Part shown: positions 1 through 7,591 of the stretch, piece by piece | Layout of the letters: each line of letters opens with the position of its first letter | How positions within the stretch are numbered: position 1 is the stretch's first letter | Assembly (NCBI GenBank): GCA_040880405.1 | Contig: JBBDIM010000171.1 | Location: forward strand, 1-14,844 | Length of the DNA: 14,844 bases | Direction of reading: 5' to 3' | Source of the DNA: JBBDIM01 sp040880405 | GTDB lineage: Bacteria > Planctomycetota > Planctomycetia > Pirellulales > Pirellulaceae | Notes under the pieces: model-generated | The model's database searches: none | What the model was told of the DNA's origin: nothing | What the model saw: the letters and a program-made list of their open reading frames with translations, nothing else | Program-made: the position numbers and the translations under genes

Positions 1-69
1 TCACCTCCATCTAGTTGGATAAGGGACTTTCACCCTCAAATTGTCAAACATGCCTAGCAAACCACTTCT

Positions 70-96
70 CCCACGCTCTTGCGAGCGTGGCTACGG
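70..96. repeat. short hairpin repeat, copy 1 (GTAGCCACGCT family)
   Basis: An inverted repeat in which CCACGCT is followed by AGCGTGG and then CTAC, about 40 bases beyond the carB stop codon. The same hairpin with a different loop recurs at 4432-4456, 7334-7359 and 7409-7434. It could help end the carB transcript, but no T-tract follows it on the minus strand, so I call it a dispersed repeat and not a terminator. Bases 1-69 show no gene or other structure I can support. Confidence 0.7.
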
Positions 97-133
97 GAAG
101 ATTTGCGGGCGGGGCTACCGCTTGCCGCCCTCT

Positions 134-3100
134 TTACCGCCCTGCAATCTCCGCGAAGCGGTCTTGAATGGAGAGGACGTTCATTTCCTCTTCGCGGAGG
201 GCTTCCATCGCTTTGGTGGCCGCTTCGGCCGCTTGGATGGTGGTGATGCAGGGGACGCCGTGCTGGACCGCGGCGGCTCGGATGCGGCCTTCGTCGGTTC
301 GGGCACCTTTGCCGCTCGGGGTGTTCATCACCAGCGAGACCTTGTGGTCGATCAGTTGGTCGAGCAAGTTGGGGTGCCCTTCGGCCAACTTCTTGACCCG
401 TTCCGACTCGACCCCTTCGGCGGCCAAGCGTTTGGCGGTGCCGGCGGTGGCCATTAGTTGGTAGCCCATGGCCGTAAGGCGCTTGGCGATGTCGACCAGT
501 TGGTCTTTGTGACGCTGCGAGACGCTGAGGAAGATTTTGCCGTCGCTCGGCTGGGGCAACAGCACGCCGGCCGCGAGTTGGCATTTGGCGAACGCGATCG
601 AGAACCGCTCGCTGATTCCCATCACTTCGCCGGTCGAACGCATCTCCGGGCCGAGCACAATGTCCACCCCGGGGAACTTGCGGAACGGGAAGACCGATTC
701 CTTGATTGAGACATGGGCCGGGATCGGCTCGCGGTCGATCCCCAGTTCCGGCAAGGTCAGGCCGGTCATCACCTTGGCGGCGATTTTGGCGATCGGCATG
801 CCGGTCGCCTTGGCGACAAACGGCACGGTCCGACTGGCCCGGGGGTTCACCTCCAGGACGTAGACCTTGGCTTCGCCATCTTCCATCTTGACGGCGTATT
901 GCACGTTCATCAGGCCGACCACTTTCAGGTACCGGGCCATCGCGATCGTCGCCTCGCGGATCTCTTGCACCACCGGGCCAGGCAGGCTGTACGGCGGGAT
1001 GACGCAGGCGGAGTCGCCGGAGTGAACGCCTGCCTCTTCGATGTGCTCCATGATGCCGGCGACGATCACGTTTTCGCCGTCGCTGATGCAGTCGACGTCG
1101 ACCTCGGTCGCGTCTTCCAGGAACTTATCGATCAGCACCGGTTGCCCTTGGGCCACGAGGAAGGCCTCGGCCACGAACCGCTCGAACTGCTTGTCGTCGT
1201 AGCAGATTTCCATCGCGCGGCCACCGAGCACAAAGCTGGGCCGAACGAGCGCCGGATAGCCGATTTTGGCCGCTTCGGCCCGAGCCTGGCTCAGGTTCCG
1301 CGCGATGCCGTTGGGTGGTTGTTTCAGGTTCAGGCGGGTCAGCAGTTGCTGGAACTTTTCACGGTCTTCGGCGGCGTCGATCGTGTCGACACTGGTCCCG
1401 ATGATCGGCACCCCGGCGGTGGATAAGGCCCTGGCCAGGTTGAGCGGGGTTTGGCCGCCGAACTGCACAATCACCCCATCCGGGTCGATTCGGTCGCAGA
1501 TGTTCAGCACGTCCTCGGTGGTGAGCGGTTCGAAGAACAGCAGGTCGGACGTGTCGTAGTCGGTGCTGACCGTCTCCGGGTTGCTGTTGACCATCACCGA
1601 CTCGATCCCCAGTTCTCGCAGCGCGAAACTGGCGTGGCAGCAGCAGTAATCGAACTCGATCCCCTGCCCGATCCGGTTGGGTCCGCCCCCCAAAATCATG
1701 ATCCGCTTTTTGCCCTGGGCCTTGGCGGGGACTTCGTCTTCGCTCTCGTACGTCGAATAGTAGTAAGGCGTGTACGCCTCGAACTCGGCGGCGCACGTAT
1801 CGACCGATTTGAATGTCGCGATGATCCCGCGGCGCTTCCGCTCGCTCCGGACTTCCAATTCACTACTGCCGAGCAACGTGGCGAGCTGCCGATCGGCGAA
1901 GCCATACTGCTTGGCGAGCAGCAGGGTCTCATCGTCAATCTTCTTGAGGCTGCCGATCTCCGCCAACTGATCTTCCATTTCGACCAACTGAAGCATTTGG
2001 TCGCCGAACCAAGGGTCGATGCCGGTGATCTCGTACAGTTCGGCGACGGTCATCCCCATCTTGAAGGCGTAGCGGATGTACCAAGGGCGGTCGGCATTGG
2101 GCTTGGCCAGCTTGGCGCGGATTTCGTCCTCGCCCGGCTGTTCCGGGGTGCCCCACAGGTCTTTGCCATCGCAGCCGAACCCAAACCGCCCCACTTCCAA
2201 CCCCCTAAGGGCCTTTTGGAACGATTCCTTGAAGGTCCGCCCGATCGCCATCGTCTCTCCCACGCTTTTCATCTGCGTGGTAAGGGTCGCGTCCGCCTCC
2301 GGGAATTTTTCAAACGCGAAGCGGGGGATCTTCGTGACGACGTAGTCGATCGTCGGCTCGAAACAGGCCAAGGTCTCTCGGGTAATATCGTTGGGCAGCT
2401 CGTGCAGGCGGTAGCCGACCGCCAGCTTGGCGGCGATCTTGGCGATCGGAAACCCGGTCGCCTTGGAGGCGAGCGCCGAGCTGCGGCTGACCCGGGGGTT
2501 CATCTCGATGACGATCATTCGGTCGGAGGTCGGATCGCAGGCGAACTGGATGTTCGAGCCACCGGTCTCGACCCCGATCTCGCGGATCACGGCGATCGAG
2601 GCGTCCCGCATCCGCTGGTATTCTTTATCGCTGAGGGTTTGGGCCGGGGCGACGGTGATCGAGTCGCCGGTGTGGACCCCCATCGGGTCGAAGTTTTCGA
2701 TCGAGCAGATGATCACGACGTTGTCGTCGACGTCCCGCATCACCTCCATCTCGTACTCTTTCCAGCCGATGATCGATTCCTCGATCAGGACTTCCGAGAT
2801 GGGGGACTGCTCCAGGCCGTTGCGAACGACCGACTCGTACTCTTCCCGGTTGTAGGCGATGTTCGAACCGGAACCACCCAACGTGAAGCTGGGCCGGATG
2901 ACTGCCGGCAGGCCGATCTCGTCCAAAATGGCCCGCGCCTCGTCCATCGTGTGGACCGTTTTGCCCTTGCAAACTTCCAGGCCGATCTTCTCCATCGCGG
3001 CCTTGAACTGCTCGCGCTCCTCCGCCTTGGCGATCACCTGGGAATTAGCCCCGATCATCTCGACGCCGTACTTCTTCAGCACGCCATGCTTTTCCAGCTC

Positions 3101-3400
3101 CATCGCGAGGTTCAACCCGGTTTGGCCACCCAGGGTGGGCAACAGCGCGCAGGGACGCTCCTTGGCGATCACCTTCTCGATGATCTGCCAGGTCAGCGGC
3201 TCGATGTAGGTGGCATCGGCCGTGTCCGGGTCGGTCATGATGGTGGCCGGGTTCGAGTTGACGAGCACCACCTCGTAACCCTCTTCCCGTAAGGCCTTAC
3301 AGGCCTGGGTGCCGGAATAGTCGAACTCACAGGCCTGCCCAATCACGATGGGACCAGAACCGATGATCAAGATCTTTTTGATATCGTCGCGTCGCGGCAC
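134..3400 (-). CDS. carB: Carbamoyl-phosphate synthase large subunit
   Basis: Makes carbamoyl phosphate from bicarbonate, ammonia (channelled from the glutaminase subunit CarA) and two ATP, feeding pyrimidine and arginine synthesis in the cytoplasm. The 1088 residues are close to the usual 1,070-1,080 and show the duplicated architecture: an N-terminal half opening with IGSGPIVIGQACEFDYSG and a second half opening with GGGPNRIGQGIEFDYCC near residue 560. Each half carries an ATP-grasp domain (PSFTLGGSGSNIAY in the first, PSFVLGGRAMEICYDD in the second, EMNPRVSRSSALASKATGFP and EVNPRASRTVPFVAKATGMP as metal/phosphate-binding stretches). An MGS-like allosteric domain starts near residue 945. 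The start is GTG at 3398-3400; GAAGGAA about 12 bases upstream is a plausible ribosome binding site. A short tail follows the MGS domain. carA is not adjacent. No frameshift or missing motif is seen. Confidence 0.98.
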   Translation of the reverse strand: MPRRDDIKKILIIGSGPIVIGQACEFDYSGTQACKALREEGYEVVLVNSNPATIMTDPDTADATYIEPLTWQIIEKVIAKERPCALLPTLGGQTGLNLAMELEKHGVLKKYGVEMIGANSQVIAKAEEREQFKAAMEKIGLEVCKGKTVHTMDEARAILDEIGLPAVIRPSFTLGGSGSNIAYNREEYESVVRNGLEQSPISEVLIEESIIGWKEYEMEVMRDVDDNVVIICSIENFDPMGVHTGDSITVAPAQTLSDKEYQRMRDASIAVIREIGVETGGSNIQFACDPTSDRMIVIEMNPRVSRSSALASKATGFPIAKIAAKLAVGYRLHELPNDITRETLACFEPTIDYVVTKIPRFAFEKFPEADATLTTQMKSVGETMAIGRTFKESFQKALRGLEVGRFGFGCDGKDLWGTPEQPGEDEIRAKLAKPNADRPWYIRYAFKMGMTVAELYEITGIDPWFGDQMLQLVEMEDQLAEIGSLKKIDDETLLLAKQYGFADRQLATLLGSSELEVRSERKRRGIIATFKSVDTCAAEFEAYTPYYYSTYESEDEVPAKAQGKKRIMILGGGPNRIGQGIEFDYCCCHASFALRELGIESVMVNSNPETVSTDYDTSDLLFFEPLTTEDVLNICDRIDPDGVIVQFGGQTPLNLARALSTAGVPIIGTSVDTIDAAEDREKFQQLLTRLNLKQPPNGIARNLSQARAEAAKIGYPALVRPSFVLGGRAMEICYDDKQFERFVAEAFLVAQGQPVLIDKFLEDATEVDVDCISDGENVIVAGIMEHIEEAGVHSGDSACVIPPYSLPGPVVQEIREATIAMARYLKVVGLMNVQYAVKMEDGEAKVYVLEVNPRASRTVPFVAKATGMPIAKIAAKVMTGLTLPELGIDREPIPAHVSIKESVFPFRKFPGVDIVLGPEMRSTGEVMGISERFSIAFAKCQLAAGVLLPQPSDGKIFLSVSQRHKDQLVDIAKRLTAMGYQLMATAGTAKRLAAEGVESERVKKLAEGHPNLLDQLIDHKVSLVMNTPSGKGARTDEGRIRAAAVQHGVPCITTIQAAEAATKAMEALREEEMNVLSIQDRFAEIAGR

Positions 3401-3609
3401 CGGTGAAAGCTTCCTTCAACAGAGGAACGGAGAAAATAGGACCGCCCTTTCCAGGAGTGACGTCCCTATCAGCGCTGGAGTTACGGTATAAAATCCCTCC
3501 AATTTAAACCGACAGAAGGGCCGATCACAAGGGGCAGGCCGCCGGATTTTACCCACCAATGGCCAAATCCAGCCCGCTTTCTGATCCGCGGCGAAACGTG
3601 ATTTATTTT

Positions 3610-3746
3610 TTTAGCCGCAGATTAACGCGGATGTTCGCGGATAGGCTGGTGAGCGGGTTTTCCCGGGCCGGATGGGCGAAGGCGTCTCCCATTTTGAATC
3701 AGGGCTGAATGCGGGTTTTCCTAATCCGCGTTAATCCGCGGCTAAA
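3610..3746. repeat. Inverted-repeat pair, TTTAGCCGCGGATTAACGCG family
   Basis: Arms of 23 bp at 3610-3632 and 3724-3746 are reverse complements with one mismatch (A versus G at the tenth base of the left arm). About 90 bases of unrelated sequence separate them. They lie in the 525-base spacer between the divergent carB and dps genes, where I see no gene. Similar GCGGATTAACGCGGAT repeats are widespread in planctomycete intergenic DNA (recalled, not searched). The right arm is roughly 180 bases upstream of the dps start, so it could lie in or near the dps promoter region. Confidence 0.8.
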
Positions 3747-3925
3747 ATCAATTCACGTTTTGGTAGCTGATCCAATTTTCCCGATCCGGGCCAATAGGTT
3801 TCGCAAATCTCTCTGATAGGCCGCCCGATAGTCGTCCCGGCCTGGGGTCCGCGATACAATGTGAGGCATGGATCGAAGTCCCTCGATCCCTCCAGCGCAA
3901 CCATTCCCCCAAGGAGTACTCCCCC

Positions 3926-4363
3926 ATGGCCAATACCGGACCCGATAACCTGAGCACCCTGCTGTCCGATTACCAGGTCTTCTACCAAAAGCTCCGGGGC
4001 TACCACTGGAACGTCACCGGCCCAAATTTCCTGGTCCTGCACCAGCAGTTCGAGACTTTGTACACCGAAGTGGCGGTCGTGATTGACGATCTGGCCGAGC
4101 GGATCCGCGCCCTGGGCGCAACGCCCCCTTCCACTTTGGCCGCCGCGCTAAAACTGGCCCGGCTAAAAGAAGATGAAACCGTCCCGGACGCCAGCACGAT
4201 GGTCAAGAACCTGCTGGCCGACCTGACCGCGCTCAACGGCTACACGATCGACGCGCGGGCCACCGCCGAACAAGCGGAAGACCTCGGCTCGGTCATGGCC
4301 CTAGACGAACTGATCCCCGCTCAGCAAAAAGCGATGTGGATGCTGAGGGCGTATGGAGTGTAG
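3926..4363 (+). CDS. dps: Dps-family miniferritin (DNA-starvation/stationary-phase protection protein)
   Basis: Dps proteins form 12-subunit cages that oxidise Fe(II) with hydrogen peroxide and store the iron, protecting DNA from Fenton chemistry. The 145 residues contain the ferroxidase set at exactly Dps spacing: His27 and His39, with Asp54 and Glu58, in YHWNVTGPNF and IDDLAER. By family precedent the two halves of the site come from neighbouring subunits at the dimer interface. The N-terminal tail before the first helix is short and lacks the lysines used by E. coli Dps to bind DNA, so iron/peroxide detoxification without DNA binding is likelier (inference). AAGGAG at 3911-3916, nine bases before the ATG, fixes the start. 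Divergent from carB and apparently monocistronic. Confidence 0.95.
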   Translation: MANTGPDNLSTLLSDYQVFYQKLRGYHWNVTGPNFLVLHQQFETLYTEVAVVIDDLAERIRALGATPPSTLAAALKLARLKEDETVPDASTMVKNLLADLTALNGYTIDARATAEQAEDLGSVMALDELIPAQQKAMWMLRAYGV

Positions 4364-4393
4364 GAGAAAAGGCTGAAGGGTGAGATGATTGTT

Positions 4394-4414
4394 CGGCGGG
4401 GTTGAACCCCGCCG
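4394..4414. repeat. GC-rich hairpin after dps
   Basis: CGGCGGGG pairs with CCCCGCCG around a TTGAA loop, 30 bases past the dps stop codon. It lacks a T-tract, so it may stall transcription or protect the mRNA end but is not a canonical intrinsic terminator. GCGGGGTTGAACCCCGC hairpins are common intergenic repeats in planctomycetes (recalled). Confidence 0.6.
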
Positions 4415-4431
4415 CTCCGCGAAAGCGCGAC

Positions 4432-4456
4432 GTAGCCACGCTTGCAAAAGCGTGGG
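4432..4456. repeat. short hairpin repeat, copy 2 (GTAGCCACGCT family)
   Basis: GTAGCCACGCTTGCAAAAGC followed by GTGGG: CCACGCTT pairs with AAGCGTGG across a short loop. It belongs to the same family as 70-96, 7334-7359 and 7409-7434, and sits between the dps hairpin and the larger repeat at 4485. Confidence 0.7.
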
Positions 4457-4484
4457 AGAACTGCCTAACGGGGTTGGCCACCGT

Positions 4485-4652
4485 GGTAGGAGTGGGTGGA
4501 GTCCTCGGAACCCACCATCGCCAACCCATATCGTGGTGGCAAACTTGCCAGGGTTCAAGCAAACCTCGGCAACACATGACCCAATCCGCGCGGGCAATTC
4601 GACCCGCGCTCACTCGGTGGGTTACGGCCTAACGGCCTTCACCCACCCTACC
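4485..4652. repeat. About 165-bp dispersed repeat, copy A
   Basis: This 168-base block has a diverged second copy in the same orientation at 6239-6402. Shared blocks include ACCCACCATCGCC, GGGTTCAAGCAAA, CATGACCCAAT, GCGGGCAATTCGACCCGCG and TCGGTGGGTTACGGCCTA. The two ends of each copy are roughly reverse-complementary (GGTAGG and CACCC near the left, CACCCTACC at the right; GTGGGT and ACCCAC inside). It also holds local hairpins such as GCGGGcaattcgaCCCGC. No coding potential is evident. It ends 10 bases before the stop codon of the minus-strand gene at 4663. Confidence 0.85.
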
Positions 4653-4662
4653 TTGAAGCCAT

Positions 4663-5145
4663 TTAGTGCTTCGTCGCCAAGACCTTTAGCTCGTCGGAAT
4701 CCAGCGGTTGTTCCGGGCTCTTCTCGATCTTGCCGATCATGCGGCCGGAATCGGACATCAGCGGGATACGAAGGTCGTAGCGGATCGGGAAGACCTCGGT
4801 CACCTTTTTCCCCAGAAACTTGGCCAGCGCGGAGGGACCTTGGTCGTCGATCTCGTCGTCATGATACCGCGCCAAACGGAACCACTTGTCCTGGTTCTCG
4901 ACCGTGATGGTCAGGAAATGATCGTTCACTTTCTTGCCGGCGCGGTTGACGTTTTCCAGCAGGGCCCACTTCCGCGAACCATCGGCAAACTTCACTTTGG
5001 CACCCACCAACACCCCTTCCAAATCGCGGAGCGAATGGGCGTGAACCGTCTCGATTTCCTGCTCCACTTCCGGATTATCCGTAAATCGCCAGACCGGATG
5101 CTCCTTGAGGTCGGCAATACTGAGGCTCTGTAATTCTTTCTTCAT
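4663..5145 (-). CDS. Conserved-looking hypothetical protein, 160 aa
   Basis: I do not recognise this family. The start chosen is the ATG at 5143-5145, which has GGGAG six bases upstream; an in-frame extension to 5214 exists but is less convincing. The protein is soluble, with no signal peptide or membrane segment. It is rich in charged residues, opens with MKKELQSLSIADLKEHPVWR, has a central beta-strand-like stretch with several aromatic residues (HFLTITVENQDKWFRLARYH) and an acidic DDEIDD run, and ends in a lysine/histidine tail. Codon use looks like the neighbours. It is flanked by repeats on both sides and probably transcribed alone. The mix of alternating hydrophobic strands suggests a small beta-rich fold, but that is only a guess. 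Confidence 0.75.
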   Translation of the reverse strand: MKKELQSLSIADLKEHPVWRFTDNPEVEQEIETVHAHSLRDLEGVLVGAKVKFADGSRKWALLENVNRAGKKVNDHFLTITVENQDKWFRLARYHDDEIDDQGPSALAKFLGKKVTEVFPIRYDLRIPLMSDSGRMIGKIEKSPEQPLDSDELKVLATKH

Positions 5146-5260
5146 AACGACTCCCAAAAGACGAGGTACACACGCAGCACTCTTTATTCTACCAGATTTG
5201 GGCCCGCTCGGCATCCTTGGGGTTTATGGGGCGCTTTTGGGCGTGGAATCAGGGGGTGCC

Positions 5261-5345
5261 GTGAAAAAGGGGTCAGGACTCTTTTTAGGTGCGCGTTTGC
5301 CATTGGTTGACGGGTGATTAAAAAGAGTCCTGACCCCTTTTTCAC
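5261..5345. repeat. 85-bp palindromic repeat, copy 1
   Basis: Perfect 27-bp arms (5261-5287 and 5319-5345) containing GGGGTCAGGACTCTTTTT flank a 31-base centre. A second copy with arms and centre of exactly the same lengths is at 9624-9708. Each arm is itself partly self-complementary (AAAAAG at one end, CTTTTT at the other). The right arm ends two bases from the mtdB stop codon, so the repeat forms a strong hairpin at the 3' end of the mtdB message and may stabilise or end it. The architecture resembles REP-type elements mobilised by Y1 (RAYT-like) transposases, but no transposase is present here. Confidence 0.9.
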
Positions 5346-5347
5346 TC

Positions 5348-6205
5348 CTACCACCGCTCTTGCTTCACCCCCAGGTCAAAAATCTCTTCCGCGTCCAGCA
5401 CCAGGTCGTTTTGTTCGAAGAGTCGCGACAGGGCTTGTTTGTGGATTTTCATTTTCGGGCCGCCCACGCCGATTGCGCCGTAGCAGATTTGGCCGTCGCG
5501 GTCGGTGGCGTTGTCGTGGGGTTCGATTCCTTCCAGACCGCCCGGTGGGACGGCGTTCAGGTCGATCGCCACTTTCAAGTCGGGCAGGTTTTTGCGGATG
5601 GTCGCCTCCAGCATTTGCACGCCGGCGGCTCCGGCGGAGAGGATCAGTTGGGCACCAGCTAAGGCGTCGGATAGCTGGTCGTTGACCACCGGTTGGATGT
5701 TTCCGCTGGGGTACCTCTCTTTTAGCGACTCCACCACGCTTTCGGCCCGTTCCAAGCTCCGTGAGGCAAGACGGACCGTCGCCCCTTGCCGCAAGAGCAG
5801 CCTGGCGGCACGTTGACCGACCGGGCCGGTGCCGGCCAAAACAACCGCCGTGGTCTCGGCCAGTTTCAGATGCCGCGCGGCGCACACGATGGCGGCTGCG
5901 GCGGTGGTGTTGGAGCCGTTGGCGTCGAACATGACCGACACCCGCAGCGGGCCGAAGAAGCTCTCCTTCACCTCCTTCAGCAGCGACTCCGCCACCATTA
6001 CATTCGAGCCGCCGATGAAGATCGCCGAGTTGTTCAAGTCGCGGGGTGCGCGGGTGAACATCAGCCCATGGACCAAATCGCGGACCTGGCGGGGGTCGAC
6101 GTTGCCATGCCGAAACAACGCATCGATATCGGCATCGACCGCCACCACGCTATCAAACACGCTCGGCTGCGGGTCGCAGTCGAGCTGGAGCAAGATTTTT
6201 TTCAC
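5348..6205 (-). CDS. mtdB: Methylene-tetrahydromethanopterin dehydrogenase (MtdB-type)
   Basis: Oxidises methylene-H4MPT to methenyl-H4MPT with NAD(P)+, the step after Fae in H4MPT-linked formaldehyde oxidation. The 285 residues match MtdB throughout: an N-terminal KKILLQLDCDPQPSVFD, the substrate-binding segment FFGPLRVSVMFDANGSNTTA around residues 83-102, and the Rossmann nucleotide site VVLAGTGPVGQRAARLL at 121-137 followed by ASRS, whose Arg/Ser fits binding of the NADP phosphate. The C-terminal part has AIGVGGPKMKIHK and ends with FDAEEIFDLG (ours: LDAEEIFDLG). The GTG at 6203-6205 is chosen because homologues begin there and AAAGG sits seven bases upstream; an ATG at 6331 would add residues encoded by a repeat. 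fae lies upstream in the same direction but is separated by a terminator and a repeat. Confidence 0.93.
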   Translation of the reverse strand: MKKILLQLDCDPQPSVFDSVVAVDADIDALFRHGNVDPRQVRDLVHGLMFTRAPRDLNNSAIFIGGSNVMVAESLLKEVKESFFGPLRVSVMFDANGSNTTAAAAIVCAARHLKLAETTAVVLAGTGPVGQRAARLLLRQGATVRLASRSLERAESVVESLKERYPSGNIQPVVNDQLSDALAGAQLILSAGAAGVQMLEATIRKNLPDLKVAIDLNAVPPGGLEGIEPHDNATDRDGQICYGAIGVGGPKMKIHKQALSRLFEQNDLVLDAEEIFDLGVKQERW

Positions 6206-6238
6206 GGGAGTACCTTTGATAGAAGGACGAGCGGTAAC

Positions 6239-6402
6239 GGTAGGGTAGGTGGAGTCTTCGAAACCCACCATCGCCGACCAATTTTGCGGCGGCAACCCGG
6301 GCCGGGGTTCAAGCAAATCGCGGCAACCCATGACCCAATTCGCGCGGGCAATTCGACCCGCGCCCCATCGGTGGGTTACGGCCTAGCGGCCTCCACCCTA
6401 CC
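6239..6402. repeat. About 165-bp dispersed repeat, copy B
   Basis: A diverged copy of the block at 4485-4652, in the same orientation and four bases shorter, lying in the fae-mtdB spacer. It shares ACCCACCATCGCC, GGGTTCAAGCAAA, CATGACCCAATTCGCGCGGG-type sequence, CAATTCGACCCGCG and CGGTGGGTTACGGCCTA, and ends in CTCCACCCTACC. Part of it can be read as an N-terminal extension of mtdB, but that extension is absent from known MtdB proteins, so I do not regard it as coding. Confidence 0.85.
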
Positions 6403-6418
6403 AGATATGGGCAACAAA

Positions 6419-6454
6419 AAAACGCACGGTCGCGGTTTGCGGGCCGTGCGTTTT
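6419..6454 (-). terminator. Intrinsic terminator of fae
   Basis: AAAACGCACGG (6419-6429) and CCGTGCGTTTT (6444-6454) form an 11-bp stem with a 14-base loop. Read on the minus strand it starts 26 bases beyond the fae stop codon and is followed by T residues (6415-6420 read as T's), the expected form for an intrinsic terminator. The plus-strand side also has TTTTCTTTTATTT after the stem, so it may work in both directions. Confidence 0.85.
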
Positions 6455-6479
6455 CTTTTATTTCGAGTCGACCGGAAGC

Positions 6480-6977
6480 TTAGAAGCCGCGGAACGGGTG
6501 GACCGCTTCGTCCTTGCCGGCCAGCACTTCGTCGATGCTGGGCTTGTTGCCCATGGCGCTACGGATCGACTGGAGGGTCGCTTCGTAGTTGTAGTCGTAG
6601 ATCTTCTTGTCGTCGGCTGCTTCCCAGTGGATGAACACGCCGCAAACGATGACTAGGTCTTCCGCCTGATCCTTCGGAATGGTCCCTTCGCTAACGGCGT
6701 CGGCAACCGCTTTGGCGACAGCGGCTTGGGCCGGGCCGAACATCTGGACCGCTTGCTTCGAATTCTTGATCGTGACCTTGGTGATGGTCACGGTGGAAGG
6801 CTTAACAGCCAGGTTCGGGGCCAAAACGGCCATCAGGTTCGAGTGACCGGCGCTTTGGCTCGACAGGGCCTGAGCAAACGCGTGGCCGACCGGGCCATCT
6901 TTGGAACCGATCATCAGATCGATATGGGCTACTTCGTTACCATCGCCCGCGAGGGCCTCTCCGATATACATCGACAT
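6480..6977 (-). CDS. fae: Formaldehyde-activating enzyme (5,6,7,8-tetrahydromethanopterin hydro-lyase)
   Basis: Condenses formaldehyde with H4MPT to methylene-H4MPT, the entry to the H4MPT branch. The 165 residues equal the usual length and match Fae closely: GEALAGDGNEVAHIDLMIG near the N-terminus, with His18 at the position of the catalytic histidine, then VLAPNLAVKPST, KQAVQMFGPAQAAVAKAV around residues 74-91, and VIVCGVFIHWEAADDKKIYD followed by YNYEAT, typical of the pentamer-forming core. The stand-alone form, not the Fae-Hps fusion. GGAG eight to ten bases before the ATG at 6975-6977 supports the start. Upstream spacing of more than 600 bases means it has its own promoter; downstream it ends at the terminator at 6419-6454, so expression separate from mtdB is likely. 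Confidence 0.98.
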   Translation of the reverse strand: MSMYIGEALAGDGNEVAHIDLMIGSKDGPVGHAFAQALSSQSAGHSNLMAVLAPNLAVKPSTVTITKVTIKNSKQAVQMFGPAQAAVAKAVADAVSEGTIPKDQAEDLVIVCGVFIHWEAADDKKIYDYNYEATLQSIRSAMGNKPSIDEVLAGKDEAVHPFRGF

Positions 6978-7333
6978 CGATCAATCTCCGTGTGCTACTC
7001 AGTCTACATGGGCCAGGCAGGTGCGAGACGACTCGCCGGTATAGGAAATTGCCCGGGGTGTGTAAGGGGAAATCGTGGCCTTCATGACCTGGGCCCCTGC
7101 ATGACCTGCGTCACTGCTGGACCCACACCATAGGGCGGCAGGTTGCGGTTTTTTCCGCCCGTACCGCGACATCCCACGGGATGCCGGCTCGCTTCCGGTT
7201 GTTCGTCCCCGGACTGGCCACAAGTGGCAAACTTATCAAACTTCGCCCGGATTGCAAGTCTGGCAACCGAGGGAACCGTGCCTGAGAGGGGGAAATTAAC
7301 GAGAAGCGGCGATTCGCGCTCGCGAAACAACCC

Positions 7334-7359
7334 GTAGCCACGCTCGCGTAGAGCGTGGG
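7334..7359. repeat. short hairpin repeat, copy 3 (GTAGCCACGCT family)
   Basis: GTAGCCACGCT and AGAGCGTGGG pair around CGCGT. It is in the opposite orientation to the copy at 7409-7434, 50 bases away, so the two together form a larger inverted repeat. Confidence 0.7.
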
Positions 7360-7408
7360 GGAAGTGCGAGGGGGGCGTGCCCTGCTGGCAAAGCGACTGC
7401 GCGGTTCG

Positions 7409-7434
7409 CCCACGCTTTTGGCAAGCGTGGCTAC
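7409..7434. repeat. short hairpin repeat, copy 4 (GTAGCCACGCT family)
   Basis: CCCACGCTTTTGGCAAGCGT followed by GGCTAC: CCACGCTT pairs with AAGCGTGG. It faces copy 3 head-on. Confidence 0.7.
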
Positions 7435-7494
7435 GACGCGTCTTCGCGTGGCTGCGACGCATTCTCGCGGGACGATAAGCCAAGAAAAACGAGA

Positions 7495-7529
7495 GGGACC
7501 GTCGCTCTGGCGGTTTGAGCGACGGTCCC
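7495..7529 (-). terminator. Intrinsic terminator of the vWA gene
   Basis: GGGACCGTCGCTC (7495-7507) and GAGCGACGGTCCC (7517-7529) form a perfect 13-bp stem with a 9-base loop, about 60 bases past the stop codon of the vWA gene. On the minus strand the stem is followed by TCTCGTTTTTCTT, a good though slightly offset T-tract. Confidence 0.8.
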
Positions 7530-7591
7530 CGGGAGAAAGGAGAGGCAGGTTGTGGACAGGAGTGCCTTGCCAGGGTGGCAAGGCGGTGGGG

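Larger units (their letters stand above)
6978..7494. other. Non-coding spacer upstream of fae
   Basis: No convincing gene. The stretch next to fae must hold its promoter; TATACC near 7038-7043 on the minus strand is the only -10-like string I see, without a good -35. A short direct repeat CATGACCTG occurs twice near 7083-7108. The rest has two short hairpin repeats (listed separately) and the approach to the terminator of the vWA gene. Confidence 0.5.

Noticed and set aside
1451..3292. Long open frame of 613 codons on the plus strand
   Set aside because: It is antisense to carB over its full length, gives an Asp/Arg/Gly/Leu-rich translation with no domain, and arises from the third-position G/C bias of carB.
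3482..3520. Possible carB promoter (TATACC on the minus strand)
   Set aside because: The -10-like string has no acceptable -35 partner at normal spacing; not enough to annotate.
3855..3860. TACAAT upstream of dps as a -10 box
   Set aside because: No -35-like hexamer 16-18 bases upstream; planctomycete promoters are not defined well enough for me to call it.
6206..6331. N-terminal extension of mtdB to an ATG at 6331
   Set aside because: The added 42 residues are encoded largely by repeat copy B and are missing from known MtdB proteins; the GTG at 6203-6205 has its own ribosome binding site.
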